Assembly (NCBI GenBank): GCA_963816795.1
Contig: CAWFLT010000012.1
Location: 124,001 to 188,000, forward strand
Source of the DNA: CAWFLT01 sp963816795
GTDB lineage: Bacteria > Acidobacteriota > Vicinamibacteria > Vicinamibacterales > SCN-69-37
Length of the DNA stretch: 64,000 nt
Reading direction: 5' to 3'
Every line of letters starts with the position of its first letter. Within the stretch, counting starts at the first letter, position 1. The position numbers and the translations under genes were made by a program. Positions 48,962-58,228 of the stretch are shown one piece after another. The notes under the pieces were generated by a model. That model was not told where the DNA came from and made no database searches. It saw only the letters and a program-made list of their open reading frames with translations.

Positions 48962-50056
48962 CGGCGGGCCAGCCGCGCGGCCGACAGGCCGAGCATCACC
49001 ATCGCGTAGACGGTCAGCGCGGCGATCGGCTGCCAGAGGGTGATCACATCGAGGCCCTTCAGGACAATCCCGCGCAGGGCGACCAGAAAGTACCGGGCCG
49101 GAACGAGGGCGGTGATGTACTGCAGCGGCACCGGCATGCTGGCAATCGGAAAAATGAAGCCGGAGAGAATGAACGTCGGCAGGAAGGCAATCAAGCACGG
49201 CCATCTGAAAGGCCACTTGCTGTGTGTCCGAGATCGTCGAGACGAGAATGCCCGTGCCGAGCGCCCCGACCAGAAACAGCGCGACCACTCCCGAGAGCGC
49301 AAACCAGTTGCCGCGCATCGGCAGATCGAAGAACACCATCGCCGCGACGATGACCGCCATCGCCGACAACTGCGACAGGATCAGATACGGGACGGTCTTG
49401 CCGATAATGAACGCGCCGGTTGGAATCGGCGCCATCCGCACCTGTTCCATCGTCCCGCGTTCCTTCTCGCGCACGATGGACAGCGCGGTGGAGACGACGG
49501 CCGTAATCATCGAGATGTAGGCGATCAGGCCGGGCACCAGGAAGAGCGTGCTGCGGAGCTCCGGGTTGTACCAGATTCTCGGCGCGGCGGACACCAGCGC
49601 CGCCGCCGGGTGTTGTCCCAGCGTTACCGCGGCCTGGGCAAGCACTGCGTCGGTGTAGCCGAGAACCGTGGTCGCGGTATTGGCGTTGTCGCCGTTGAGT
49701 ACGACCTGTACTTCCGCCGGCTCGCCGCGGTCGAGGCGGCGCGAGAACCCTTCGGGGATGACGAGCAGCGCGCGGATGCGGTCGTGATCCATCAGGTCGG
49801 ACATCTCGCGTTCGTCGATCACCGACGCGACCTGCTGGAAGTACGTTGATCGGACGAACGTCGCGATCAGCGTCCGGCTTGCCGCGGACTGGTCGCGGTC
49901 CTGCACCGCGAGTTGCACGTTCCGGATGTCGAAATTGAGCGCGTAGCCGTAGAGGAAGAGGAAGAACGCCGGCAGAAACAGCACCACGAGCATCGTGCGC
50001 CGGTCGCGGCGGATTTGCCGCAGTTCCTTGAGGGCCACGGCCCAGATCAGGGTCAT
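48958..50056 (-). CDS. ABC-2 type permease, first subunit (YbhS-like; frameshift near 49195)
   Basis: About 366 residues, a paralogue of the next gene with which it probably forms the heterodimeric channel. It begins MTLIWAVALKELRQIRRDRR, has a TM helix (LVVLFLPAFFLFLYGYALNF), the periplasmic domain, then STALSIVREKERGTMEQVRM, IPTGAFIIGKTVPYLILSQL and GTGILVSTISDTQQVAFQM. A one-base shift near 49195 gives FLPTFILSGFIFPIASMPVP and LVPARYFLVALRGIVLKGLD. Overlaps the ATPase gene and the second permease by four bases each. Confidence 0.9.
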
Positions 50057-51000
50057 GCCGCCCGTCCCCGGTCGAGCCGGTCGACGACGTCGAGGAACAC
50101 GTCTTCGAGCGACGGCACCACCCGTTCAATCGCCGAGATCGTCAACCCGCCCTCGACGAGAGCCTGGCGCAGCGCTTCGGGCGACGTGCCGGCGCTCCGC
50201 AGTACGGCGTGCACGGCAGTGCCAAACAGGCTGGTCTTCTCCACCGCCGGGTGGGCGTCGAGCCACGTCATCACCGCGACCGGATCCGGCGAGCGCAGCT
50301 CGACGATCGGCCGATCGTGAAACGCGGTCTTGAGCTCCGCCGTCGTGCCGAGAGCCGCCAGTTTGCCGGCGTGCATGATGGCCACCCGATCGCAGCGCTC
50401 GGCTTCGTCGAGGTAGTGCGTCGTTACCAGGACCGTCGTGCCAGCCGATGACAGTCCATCAATCAGGCGCCAGAACTCGCGGCGCGAAACGGGATCGACG
50501 CCGCCGGTTGGCTCATCCAGGAACAGGATTGGCGGCTCATGCAACAGCGCGCAGCCAAGCGCCAGCCGCTGGCGCCAGCCACCGGAGAGATTGCGCGTCA
50601 GGTCACGCTCCCGGCCAGCGAGCCCACCGATCTCCAGGACGAACTGGCGGCGCCGCTCGAGCCGTTCTCCGGTCAGGCCGTACAAGCCGGCGTAGAACCG
50701 GATGTTCTGGTCGACGGTCAGGAGCTCATAGAGCGAAAACCGTTGCGACATGTAGCCGATGCGCCGTTTGACGGCCTCCGGCGACTGGCCGATGTCGATG
50801 CCGTCTACCGACGCGCGGCCGGACGTCGGGGTGAGCAGCCCGCACAGCATGCGAATCGTGGTGGACTTACCGGCGCCGTTGCTGCCGAGGAATCCGAACA
50901 CCTCGCCCCGCCGGACCTCGAACGACACGTCGTCGACGGCGCGGAACGCCCCGAACGTGCGCGAGAGACGGTCGACGCGGATGACGGCGTCGCCGGCCAT
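50053..51000 (-). CDS. ABC transporter ATP-binding protein (C-terminal half of YbhF equivalent)
   Basis: A 315-residue nucleotide-binding subunit. Walker A GFLGSNGAGKSTT, Q-loop YMSQRFSLYE, signature LSGGWRQRLALG, Walker B PILFLDEPTGGVDP and H-loop VTTHYLDEAER are all present. The ~80-residue C-terminal extension (RSPDPVAVMTWLDAHPAVEK) is typical of drug-efflux ATPases of this group. With the ATPase at 52.3-53.3 kb it corresponds to the two halves of E. coli YbhF, here on separate genes. ATG overlaps the tolC stop by one base. Confidence 0.95.
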   Translation of the reverse strand: MAGDAVIRVDRLSRTFGAFRAVDDVSFEVRRGEVFGFLGSNGAGKSTTIRMLCGLLTPTSGRASVDGIDIGQSPEAVKRRIGYMSQRFSLYELLTVDQNIRFYAGLYGLTGERLERRRQFVLEIGGLAGRERDLTRNLSGGWRQRLALGCALLHEPPILFLDEPTGGVDPVSRREFWRLIDGLSSAGTTVLVTTHYLDEAERCDRVAIMHAGKLAALGTTAELKTAFHDRPIVELRSPDPVAVMTWLDAHPAVEKTSLFGTAVHAVLRSAGTSPEALRQALVEGGLTISAIERVVPSLEDVFLDVVDRLDRGRAA

Positions 51001-52334
51001 CAGCGCCCTCCCACCGCGCGCGTCAGCTCGGCTTCGGTCAGCCGGAGCGCGGCGGTCAGCCGGGTGCGCTCGAGCTCCGCCTCAACGAGGGCCAGTTGTG
51101 CATCCAGCACCTCGGTGCTGGTCGTCACCCCGGCCCGAAATCGCTCTTCGACAACGCGACGCGCCTCGGCGGCCGCGGCCACGGCCTCGCCCGACGAGAC
51201 GAGCGCGGCGCGTCCCGACTCGAGATCGAGGAGACGCTGACGGACGTCGAACGCGACACCGGTATCGAAGTCCTGGAGCCGGAAGCCGAGCGCCTGGGAT
51301 TGCGCCGCGCTGGCTGCGCGGTCCGCGCGGGCCTTGCCCCCGTCGAACAGCGGCCAGGTCAGTGTCACGCCGAGATCCCAGGATGTGCGCCATTGGTCCC
51401 TGGGCGGCACGAAGCGCCTGTTGGGTCGAGCCGGCTCGACGGCGGCGATCCCCGCAAGTTGTGGCTTCTGCGTCGCCAGCGCCGCCTCGCCGGCAGCCGC
51501 CAGGGCGGCTTGCCGCTCCTGCAGCCCCACCCGCTCGGCACGGCGTTCGGTCGCGCGAGCGATCAGGGCTTCGGCGGACATCGTCGTGAGATCGGTCGCG
51601 AGCGGATCCGTCACGGCCGTGAGCGGCTCGATCGGGCGGACCGGGTCCTCGCCGATGAGCCGGGCGAGGCGCATCGAGGCCACCGAGGCGGCGTTGCGGG
51701 CCTGTACCAGCCGAACCGCCTCGCGCGCGCGCTGCGCCTGCGCCGAGAGCAGATCGTTCGGCGGCAGCAGCCCCGCGTCCGTGCGCGCGCGGACTTCGGC
51801 GACGTACGCATCCGCGCGCTCGACAGCGATCACGAGCACGCGCAAGGCTTCACGCGCCGTCACCAGCCCGAGATAGGCGCGTGTGATCTCGAGCCGGAGA
51901 TCTTGCTCGATGACGACACGATCGGCGCTCGCGGCCCGCACGTCCGCGCGCGCGGAGTCCACCTGGTGATCCACGCGGCCGGCCGTATAGATCGGCACGA
52001 GCACTTCTGCGCGGGCACGGTAGTTCGAAGGGAGGTCGGGAAAAATGATGCGCGACCCCCCGGCGCCGTCCGGAACGCCAAACTCATCGACGTGATTCGT
52101 CCGCAGATACGAGCTCAGGGCCTGGACGGTCGGCTTGGCGAGCGCCGCGCGTGACAAGACAGCCGACTCGGCCGCCGCTTCGCGGGCCCGGGCCTCAGCC
52201 AACCGGGGCGCCTGCTCGACACCGAGGCGCAGCGCGTCGTCAAGAGTCAGCGGCCGTCCACTCTGTGCGAAGGCCGGTGAGGCCTGGATCTGGAGCGCCA
52301 CCAGCAACGGCAGGAGTCGTGCGACTGTCTTCAT
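51000..52334 (-). CDS. TolC family outer-membrane efflux protein
   Basis: A 444-residue exported protein: signal peptide (LLPLLVALQIQASPAFAQ), then SGRPLTLDDALRLGVEQAPR and two repeats of long coiled-coil helices (VDSARADVRAASADRVVIEQ, TRAYLGLVTAREALRVLVIA; DVRQRLLDLESGRAALVSSG, VVEERFRAGVTTSTEVLDAQ). These are the paired TolC hairpins forming the periplasmic tunnel. It is embedded between two ATPase genes of the same operon, so the operon encodes a complete inner-to-outer-membrane pump. Four-base overlap with the upstream ATPase. Intact. Confidence 0.95.
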   Translation of the reverse strand: MKTVARLLPLLVALQIQASPAFAQSGRPLTLDDALRLGVEQAPRLAEARAREAAAESAVLSRAALAKPTVQALSSYLRTNHVDEFGVPDGAGGSRIIFPDLPSNYRARAEVLVPIYTAGRVDHQVDSARADVRAASADRVVIEQDLRLEITRAYLGLVTAREALRVLVIAVERADAYVAEVRARTDAGLLPPNDLLSAQAQRAREAVRLVQARNAASVASMRLARLIGEDPVRPIEPLTAVTDPLATDLTTMSAEALIARATERRAERVGLQERQAALAAAGEAALATQKPQLAGIAAVEPARPNRRFVPPRDQWRTSWDLGVTLTWPLFDGGKARADRAASAAQSQALGFRLQDFDTGVAFDVRQRLLDLESGRAALVSSGEAVAAAAEARRVVEERFRAGVTTSTEVLDAQLALVEAELERTRLTAALRLTEAELTRAVGGR

Positions 52335-53315
52335 GAGGGGGTCCTCGTCCCGATGATTGCCGCCGGCGGCGCCGTCGCGCGCTCCCGGCTGGCCCGCGCC
52401 ACGCGCTCGATGAACACATCCTCGAGCGTCGGCACGATCCGCCGCAGGCTGGCCACTGCCAGGCCGGCAGCCGCGAGCTCACGCGCGATCTCCTCGCTGG
52501 CCGCGTCGGCGTCGGCCCAGACGTGCACCCGGTCGCCGAACAATTGCACCCGGTGTGATCCGCGAGCGGTACGCAGGACGTCCAGGGCGCGCCGCGGTTC
52601 GCTGGCCACGACTTCGAAGATGACGCCCGCCATCGACGACTGCAGACGAGCCGGCGCATCCAGGGCCAGGGTCCGGCCGTGATCGAGCAGCACGATGCGG
52701 GCGCACCGCTCGGCTTCGTCGAGATAGGGCGTCGCCAGCACGATGGTGAGCCCCTGCGCCAGGAACTCGGCGAGCAGCTTCCAGAACTCCCGACGCGAAA
52801 CGGGATCGACACCGGTCGTCGGCTCGTCGAGCACCAGCATCGGTGGCTCGTGAATCAGGGTGCACGCGAGGGCGAGCTTCTGTTTCATCCCGCCCGACAG
52901 CCGCTCGGCCAGGCGGGTGCGAAACGGCGCCAGTCCGGTCAGCTCGAGCAGCCGCTGGCGCCGCCGGCTGAGGTCGGTCACGCCGTGAATGCGCGCGAAG
53001 AATTCGATGTTCTCGTCGATCGAGAGGTCACCGTACAGACTGAACTGCTGCGAGACGTAGCCGATCGAGGACGTCGCGGCCCGGTGGGTCGCGGTACGGA
53101 TCGTGGCCAAACACGCGAATCGCTCCGCCGTCGGGTGCGAACAGACCGCAGATGAGCCGCAGCGCCGTGGTCTTGCCCGCACCGTCCGGGCCGATCACGC
53201 CGAACATCTCGCCGGCCTGCACCGAGAACGTCAGGGCATCGAGCGCCATGACCGGCCCGAAGGCCTTACGAACGCCTTCGAGGTCGAGCGCCGGCTGTGC
53301 CTGGGGCGCGCTCAT
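52331..53315 (-). CDS. ABC transporter ATP-binding protein (N-terminal half of YbhF equivalent; frameshift near 53085)
   Basis: About 328 residues. From ATG 53315: ALDLEGVRKAFGPVMALDAL, Walker A GVIGPDGAGKTTALRLICGL (note D in place of N), then after a one-base shift near 53085 GYVSQQFSLYGDLSIDENIE, signature LSGGMKQKLALA, Walker B PMLVLDEPTTGVDP and an atypical switch region LATPYLDEAER where the usual TH is TP, so the H-loop His is missing. A sister ATPase in this operon keeps the His, suggesting an asymmetric, partly degenerate ATPase pair. The C-terminal extension matches that of the sister. Confidence 0.9.
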
Positions 53316-53322
53316 GTTCCGC

Positions 53323-54350
53323 TCACTTGACGGGCGTTGGCGTGAGTTCCGCTTCGACCGGCATGCCTGGCTTGAGAATGCCCTGCCGGTTGTCGACCGC
53401 GACTTTGACGCGATACACGAGCTTGGCGCGTTCGGCCGCGGTCTGGACGTTGCGCGGCGTGAACTCGGCGCGCGGTGAGATGACGGCGATGTGCCCCGGC
53501 AGCCGATCGCCGGCATCGGTGACGATGGTGACGGCCTGCTCGAGCTTGAGCGTCGGCACCAGCGGTTCCTCGACGTAGATGCTCGCCCACGCGCGGTCGA
53601 GATCGACCAGCACCGCGACCGGGGCGCCAGCGGCGACGAGCTCGCCCGGCTCGGTCGAGGCGCGAGGTGACGATGCCGGCGGCGGGAGCGACGATGGTGG
53701 CCTCGGTGCGGTCGTGCTCGAGACGGGCGATCTCGGCGTCGATGGTCAGCACCCGGGCGCGCGACGCCGCGACCTCCTCGGGTCTCGCGCCGGCTTTGAG
53801 GCGCGCGACCACCGCCGTGGCGGCCGCGCACGCGATCGGCCGCGGCCTTGACCCGCGCCTCGGCAAGCTCGCGGCGAGCGACCGCGTCATCGCGCTGCTT
53901 CTCGGAGCCGGCGCGGTTCTGCAGCAGTTGCACGAAGCGCGCTTCGTCTCCGCGGGCGGCGACGAGCTCGGTTTCCGCCGCCTTCTGATCTGCCGCGGCG
54001 GCCGCGACCTGCGCCTCGGCCTGCCGCACATCCTCGACGCGCGCCCCGGCCTCGACCAGCCGGACGTCCGCGATGGCACGCGCCCGATCGGCGCGGGCAC
54101 GCTGCAGCGCGAAGTCGACGTCGGTCGTCGCCAGCGTCGCGAGGGTCGCGCCGGCGGCCACGCGCGCGCCCTCGACCGCCTCGACCGTGGTGACCCGGCC
54201 GGCCACCTTGGCGGCGACGCGGATCTCGGTCGCTTCGACGTACCCCGTGGCTCGCGGCGCCGCCGGGCTGGCCGGTCCGCGACACGCGCCGAGCAGCACG
54301 GCGACGAGCGGCGCGATCAGCGTGCGCGCGATGAGGGTCCTCGTTCTCAT
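53323..54350 (-). CDS. HlyD-family periplasmic adaptor, lipoprotein (YbhG-like; frameshifts)
   Basis: About 340 residues. A lipobox (LLGACRG) follows a signal sequence. The adaptor pattern is GYVEATEIRVAAKVAGRVTT (lipoyl half), long Ala-rich helical hairpin (RADRARAIADVRLVEAGARV ... DEARFVQLLQNRAGSEKQRD), then ATIVAPAAGIVTS and LVDLDRAWASIYVEEPLVPT, DRLPGHIAVISPRAEFTPRN and ILKPGMPVEAELTPTPVK. Frame breaks lie near 53830 and 53665. It links the permeases with TolC. Overlaps the TetR gene by four bases. Confidence 0.9.
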
Positions 54351-55023
54351 GACCGGCGTCTCCCTGTGGGCTTCGGCGAGCGTGACGGGCGCTTGTGTGT
54401 GGGCGGCGACGGCGCGAGCATCGCGAGCGTCGCGGTGCGGACGTGGGCCACCATGTCGTCGAGCCCGGGCGTCAGCAGTCCGGCCGGGCCCAGCGCCTTG
54501 AAGCGTTCGCGCACGGGCGCCGACGCGACGTAGAACAACAGCGGCGCGACAATCGACATCTGAGTCACGAGCGGATTGGCGCGAGCGAACACGCCGGCGG
54601 CGTGGCCGTCGGCCAGAATGGCGGCCAGGGTCTCGAGGACGCGGCGCATGCCCGAGAGAATCGACGGGATCGAGATGGCGGCCGCCTTCGGCCAGCTCGC
54701 GCAGCCAGATCGCGGGAAAGTGCGGGCGGGCGACGGCCTGGCGGGCGACGGCATCGATGAACTGCCGGATCTGCGCCGGCGGCGGCTGGCCGCCGTCGCG
54801 GACGGCAGCGACGGCGTCACCGACGCCGTCGAACAGCTGGCGGAGAATCTCGCGGTAGAGTCCCGCCTTGCTGCGGAAGTGGTAATAGAGCATGGCCTTG
54901 TTCACGCCGGCACGGGCGGCGATGCGGTCGACCTTGGCGCCGTCGAAGCCGCGCGCGGCAAACTCCGCCGCCGCCGCCGCGAGCAGGCGCTCGCGGGTCC
55001 CGGCGGGCGCTCGAACTAACCAT
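54347..55023 (-). CDS. TetR/AcrR family repressor of the efflux operon (CecR-like; frameshifts near 55000 and 54675)
   Basis: About 225 residues. ATG 55023 begins MVSSSARR; a one-base shift gives TRERLLAAAAAEFAARGFDG and KVDRIAARAGVNKAMLYYHF, the TetR helix-turn-helix, followed by RSKAGLYREILRQLFDGVGD. The ligand domain (FPAIWLRELAEGG; MRRVLETLAAILADGHAAGV; APLLFYVASAPVRERFKALG) matches the YbiH/CecR type. A longer frame from TTG 55058 is rejected because those bases form the promoter. Two operator-like palindromes overlap the promoter, and the transcript would start at the ATG. The gene is autoregulated by inference and leads the seven-gene operon. Confidence 0.85.
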
Positions 55024-55047
55024 TTGGTTAAACTAACTGGATAGTTA
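55017..55047. promoter_or_regulatory. Two adjacent TetR-type operator palindromes
   Basis: TAACCATTTGGTTA (55017-55030) and TAACTGGATAGTTA (55034-55047) are both perfect dyads in their outer six and five bases. Their centres are 17 bp apart. They cover the start codon, the -10 and most of the -10/-35 spacer of the efflux operon promoter, as expected of a repressor site. Confidence 0.75.
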
Positions 55048-55058
55048 ATAAATGTCAA
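55030..55058 (-). promoter_or_regulatory. Consensus -35/-10 promoter of the efflux operon
   Basis: TTGACA at 55058-55053, a 17-base spacer, and TAGTTT at 55035-55030 on the minus strand. The ATG begins six bases after the -10, so the mRNA should be leaderless. Confidence 0.75.
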
Positions 55059-55065
55059 GACACCG

Positions 55066-55305
55066 CGCGGCGCGAGCTGCGGAGCAGCGCCGCGCGCTCG
55101 ACGCGCGGGGGTGGGGCCCCGCGCCAGTACGTAAAGTTGGCCGCCTGTCGACTCTATTTAATGCCGTGGGGCCCCACCCCCACGGCTCGAGCGCTCGGCG
55201 CTGCTCCGCAGCAAGCGCCGAGCGGTCCACTTACTTACTGGCGTGGGGCCCCACCCCCACGCCTCGGGCGCGAGGCGCGCTCCGCGGCATGCGCCTCGCG
55301 GTGTG
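55066..55305. repeat. Three copies of the GGGGCCCC-core element
   Basis: Copies centre near 55118 (reverse orientation, GGGGTGGGGCCCCGCGCCAG), 55180 (GCCGTGGGGCCCCACCCCCA CGGC) and 55250 (GCGTGGGGCCCCACCCCCAC). Each core hairpin is joined to a second hairpin such as GCTCGGCGCTGCTCCGCAGC-AAGCGCCGAGC. They fill the gap between the efflux and LytTR operons. Confidence 0.85.
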
Positions 55306-55311
55306 CCGCTT

Positions 55312-56061
55312 TCAGAGCAGCTGCTGCAATCGCTGATAGCCCGATCGGCTGACCGGCAGCTTGGTGCCGTCGCCGAGAATGGCGATCCGGCTGTCCTTCG
55401 CGTAGAGCTCGACGCGCGCGAGCCGTTCGATGTTGAGGAGGTACGACCGGTGGATGCGGACGAATCGCCGCGCGTCGAGTTGCGCTTCGAGATCGCCCAG
55501 CGTCTGCTCCTTCAACAGCGTCTTCCCGCCGGTCTTGAACGCGACGTAGTCGTCCTGCGCCTCGACATAATCGATCTTGTCGGCCGCGACGACGTGCACC
55601 TGGGCGCCGTCGCGAATGACCACGCGCTCGAGCGGCACGCCCGGGGGCCGGGCGCTCGCGCGGAGGGCCGCCGGCACCGGCCCGGGCGCACCCTGCCGTT
55701 CGCGCACCCGCGAGAGCGCCTCGGCCAGGCGCTCGTGCGCGAACGGCTTGAGCAGGTAGTCCACCGCGTGCACCTCGAACGCCCGCAGCGCGAACTCGTC
55801 ATAGGCCGTCACGAAGATCACCGGCACGTCGGCGCCCACCAGCTCGAGCACGTCGAACCCGTCGAGCTTCGGCATCTGGACGTCGAGGATCAGGACGTCC
55901 GGGCGCGCGTCGCCCACCGCCTTGACGGCCTCGAATCCGTTCGCGCACTCCGCCAGCACGACGACGCCGCCCACCGCGTCGAGCGCCTGCCGCAGCGCCA
56001 TCCGCGCCGGCTCCTCGTCGTCAACGATCACCACGTTCAGCACGTCCGCTGGATCGTTCAT
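55312..56061 (-). CDS. LytTR family response regulator
   Basis: A 249-residue regulator. The receiver domain has NVVIVDDEEPARMALRQALD (acidic pocket), PDVLILDVQMPKLDGFDVLE (phosphoacceptor Asp in LILDVQMP), IFVTAYDEFALRAFEVHAVD and YLLKPF. After a flexible Pro/Ala linker the LytTR DNA-binding domain reads KIDYVEAQDDYVAFKTGGKT, FVRIHRSYLLNIERLARVEL, and LPVSRSGYQRLQQLL. Partner of the overlapping LytS-like kinase (ATGA). Intact. Confidence 0.95.
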   Translation of the reverse strand: MNDPADVLNVVIVDDEEPARMALRQALDAVGGVVVLAECANGFEAVKAVGDARPDVLILDVQMPKLDGFDVLELVGADVPVIFVTAYDEFALRAFEVHAVDYLLKPFAHERLAEALSRVRERQGAPGPVPAALRASARPPGVPLERVVIRDGAQVHVVAADKIDYVEAQDDYVAFKTGGKTLLKEQTLGDLEAQLDARRFVRIHRSYLLNIERLARVELYAKDSRIAILGDGTKLPVSRSGYQRLQQLL

Positions 56062-57116
56062 GCTGCAGCCTCCTCGACCGGAATCGTCACCGACACACGG
56101 TAGGCCTCGGGCGCCGGTTCGATCGCGAGCGCCGCCCGGTCGCCAAACGAGGCGGCGAGCCGTTTGCGCACGATCTCGAGCCCGAACCCCGTACCGCGCC
56201 GGCCCGCATCCGCGTCGCGCGGATTGCTGACGACGATCACCGCGCGCTCGCCCGCGCGCCTGGCCTCGATCTCGATCACGCCGCCGTCGATCCGGGTCGC
56301 GATGCCGTGGCGCACCGCGTTCTCGACCAGCGGCTGCAGGATCAGCGGCGGCACCGAGACGACCCCCGCGTCGGCAGTCACCGACGCCTTCACCCCGAGC
56401 CGGCGGCCGAAGCGCACCTGTTCGATCCGCAGATACTGCTCGGCCAGTGCGATCTCCCGGCCGAGTGTGACGCGTGTGGTGCCGCCGAGCGTCAGACTGT
56501 CGCGCAGGAAGTCGCCGAGCAACTGGCACATGAGCCGTGCCTTGTCCGGATCTGGCCCGATCAGTCCGGCGACGGAGTTCAAGCTGTTGAAAAGGAAGTG
56601 TGGATCGACCTGGGCGCGCAGCGCGCGGAGCTCGGCGTCACGATGGGCGATCTGGGCCTCGAGCGCGCGCCGCTCTGCCGCCACCGACTCTTCCGACGCC
56701 TGAAGGAGATAGTGCACCGTCACCGCCAGGAGATACCCGAACGCGCCGAGGCCGGACAGGAGCGCGAAGAGCTCCGTCAACTGCCCAACCGGCAGCACGA
56801 CACCCAGGCGGCCGAGCGCCTGCCACCAGAGGCGCCCGAGGCCCGCCCACAGCGCCGAGGTAATGATGGCGGCGCCCACCGAGGTGACACCGACGTTCAG
56901 CGCGCTCGTCCGGGAGAGCGGCAGCGCCCGGCACAGATACCACGCCGAGAGCGAGACTGGGGCGGCAACAATGCCGAGCGGGAGCCCGAACAGCATGACC
57001 GACGTCCAGGCGCCGCCGAACAGCGCCTGCACGAGCAGTCCGATGGTGGCGCCCACCAGCGCCCATCCGATCAGGTGCAGTCGCAGGCGCTGCCGGTCGC
57101 CGAGAATCGGATGCAT
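56058..57116 (-). CDS. LytS/YpdA-type sensor histidine kinase
   Basis: A 352-residue membrane kinase with four hydrophobic segments in residues 12-150, then a coiled linker and the His_kinase domain: LRALRAQVDPHFLFNSLNSV (phosphoacceptor His in PHFLFN), LIGPDPDKARLMCQLLGDFL, REIALAEQYLRIEQVRFGRR, and HATPase segments PPLILQPLVENAVRHGIATR and GTGFGLEIVRKRL. There is no recognised extracytoplasmic sensor domain. It lies four bases downstream of the LiaF-like gene and overlaps the regulator gene. Intact. Confidence 0.95.
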   Translation of the reverse strand: MHPILGDRQRLRLHLIGWALVGATIGLLVQALFGGAWTSVMLFGLPLGIVAAPVSLSAWYLCRALPLSRTSALNVGVTSVGAAIITSALWAGLGRLWWQALGRLGVVLPVGQLTELFALLSGLGAFGYLLAVTVHYLLQASEESVAAERRALEAQIAHRDAELRALRAQVDPHFLFNSLNSVAGLIGPDPDKARLMCQLLGDFLRDSLTLGGTTRVTLGREIALAEQYLRIEQVRFGRRLGVKASVTADAGVVSVPPLILQPLVENAVRHGIATRIDGGVIEIEARRAGERAVIVVSNPRDADAGRRGTGFGLEIVRKRLAASFGDRAALAIEPAPEAYRVSVTIPVEEAAA

Positions 57117-57119
57117 CGG

Positions 57120-57861
57120 CTAGGTTTTGATCTCGATGCCGCCCATGATCGCGAATCCGCGAACGATCAGCCGGTTGCGCGCGGCCTGGGTGCCAGTGCT
57201 CGAATCCTCGGCGCCCCCCATGATCGGCGTCACGCGGTTCGAGACGTTCCAGTCCGGCGGTACCGTGATTTCAATGCCTCCCCACAGCGCGAAGACGTCG
57301 ATGGTCGCCTCGCCGTTGGCGGTCGCCGCCTGGCGCAGGTCGACCTCGATCCCACCCATGATCGCCGTCAGATCCCCGCGCTTGAATGCCGGCGACGCAA
57401 TGCGGCGCTGGATGCCCGACCACATCGCGAACTCCGAGATTTCTGCATCGGCCGACGGGGTCACGGTGTCCGGCACGCCAGGCTCGCCGCCGAACCGGCG
57501 TGCGGGCCGCTTTCGCGCCGGGGCGGCCGCCAAACGCGCGCGTCATGATCAGAATCCCGAACCCGACGATGGCCAGCGGCCACCAGTCCCAGATGTGGAC
57601 GCGAATCCTGAACACCGAATCGGCCGTGAGTGAGGCGCCAAGCAGCACAATCAACCCGCCGAAGATCTGCCCGGACCGCGAATCGCTTTGAAACAGTTTG
57701 GCCAGGCCAAGCGCAACGAGCGCGAGCGGCCAGTAGCGAAGGATGTCGCCCGCCTCCATCCACCCGATGTTGTCGGCGGTGAGCGCGAGGCCGAAGACAA
57801 CGATCATCAAACCCAGGACCACCTGGGGCGTCATGCGAACCGAGGACATCTGCTGGGCCAT
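57120..57861 (-). CDS. LiaF-like membrane protein with cell-wall-stress domain (frameshift near 57540)
   Basis: About 247 residues. Residues 1-110 have four TM segments of the LiaF/DUF5668 type (VVLGLMIVVFGLALTADNIG, YWPLALVALGLAKLFQ, GGLIVLLGASLTADSVF, WWPLAIVGFGILIMTRAFGG). After a one-base shift the C-terminal beta-helix-like LiaF domain reads FAMWSGIQRRIASPAFKRGD, LTAIMGGIEVDLRQAA, GEATIDVFALWGGIEITVPP, ending RNRLIVRGFAIMGGIEIKT. In Firmicutes LiaF inhibits the LiaRS cell-envelope stress system; here it is next to a LytS/LytTR pair instead. Confidence 0.88.
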
Positions 57862-57862
57862 C

Positions 57863-58228
57863 TTACGGCCGCCTTTCCGGGGCGTCACTCGCAAACGTCT
57901 TCGGCGAGCACCCGTGTTTGTTGGAGGCGAACATCATCGACACGCCGGCGGCGACGATGAAGAGCGGCCAGGACTGGCGCAGCGACAGGATGTCGTAGCT
58001 GTGCAGCAGCAGGACGCCGCCGATGCACAGGAACCACAGGCCTTTGCCGACGCGGTCGGAGGCCTCACTGTTCAGCAAGTGCCCCGCGCCGAGGACGAGG
58101 AAGACGACCGGCCACAGATGGCGCAGGCCGGCGCGCCAGCCGAGGTCAAGCTGGCCCGAGAGCAGGACCAGCCCGACCGCGATGAGCAGCAGGCCGAACG
58201 TGAAATGCGACGCCTGTTTGGAGGTCAT
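57863..58228 (-). CDS. DUF5668 four-TM protein
   Basis: A 121-residue protein with TM segments FTFGLLLIAVGLVLLSGQLD, HLWPVVFLVLGAGHLLN, VGKGLWFLCIGGVLLLHSYD and SWPLFIVAAGVSMMF. It parallels the membrane half of the downstream LiaF-like protein and ends in a short polar tail with one Cys. It overlaps the upstream small gene by four bases and stops one base before the LiaF-like start, so the three are co-transcribed. Confidence 0.85.
   Translation of the reverse strand: MTSKQASHFTFGLLLIAVGLVLLSGQLDLGWRAGLRHLWPVVFLVLGAGHLLNSEASDRVGKGLWFLCIGGVLLLHSYDILSLRQSWPLFIVAAGVSMMFASNKHGCSPKTFASDAPERRP

Noticed and set aside
55024..55058. TTG 55058 as the tetR start
   Set aside because: Those bases are the TTGACA -35 box, spacer and operators; ATG 55023 with one frame correction fits the family.
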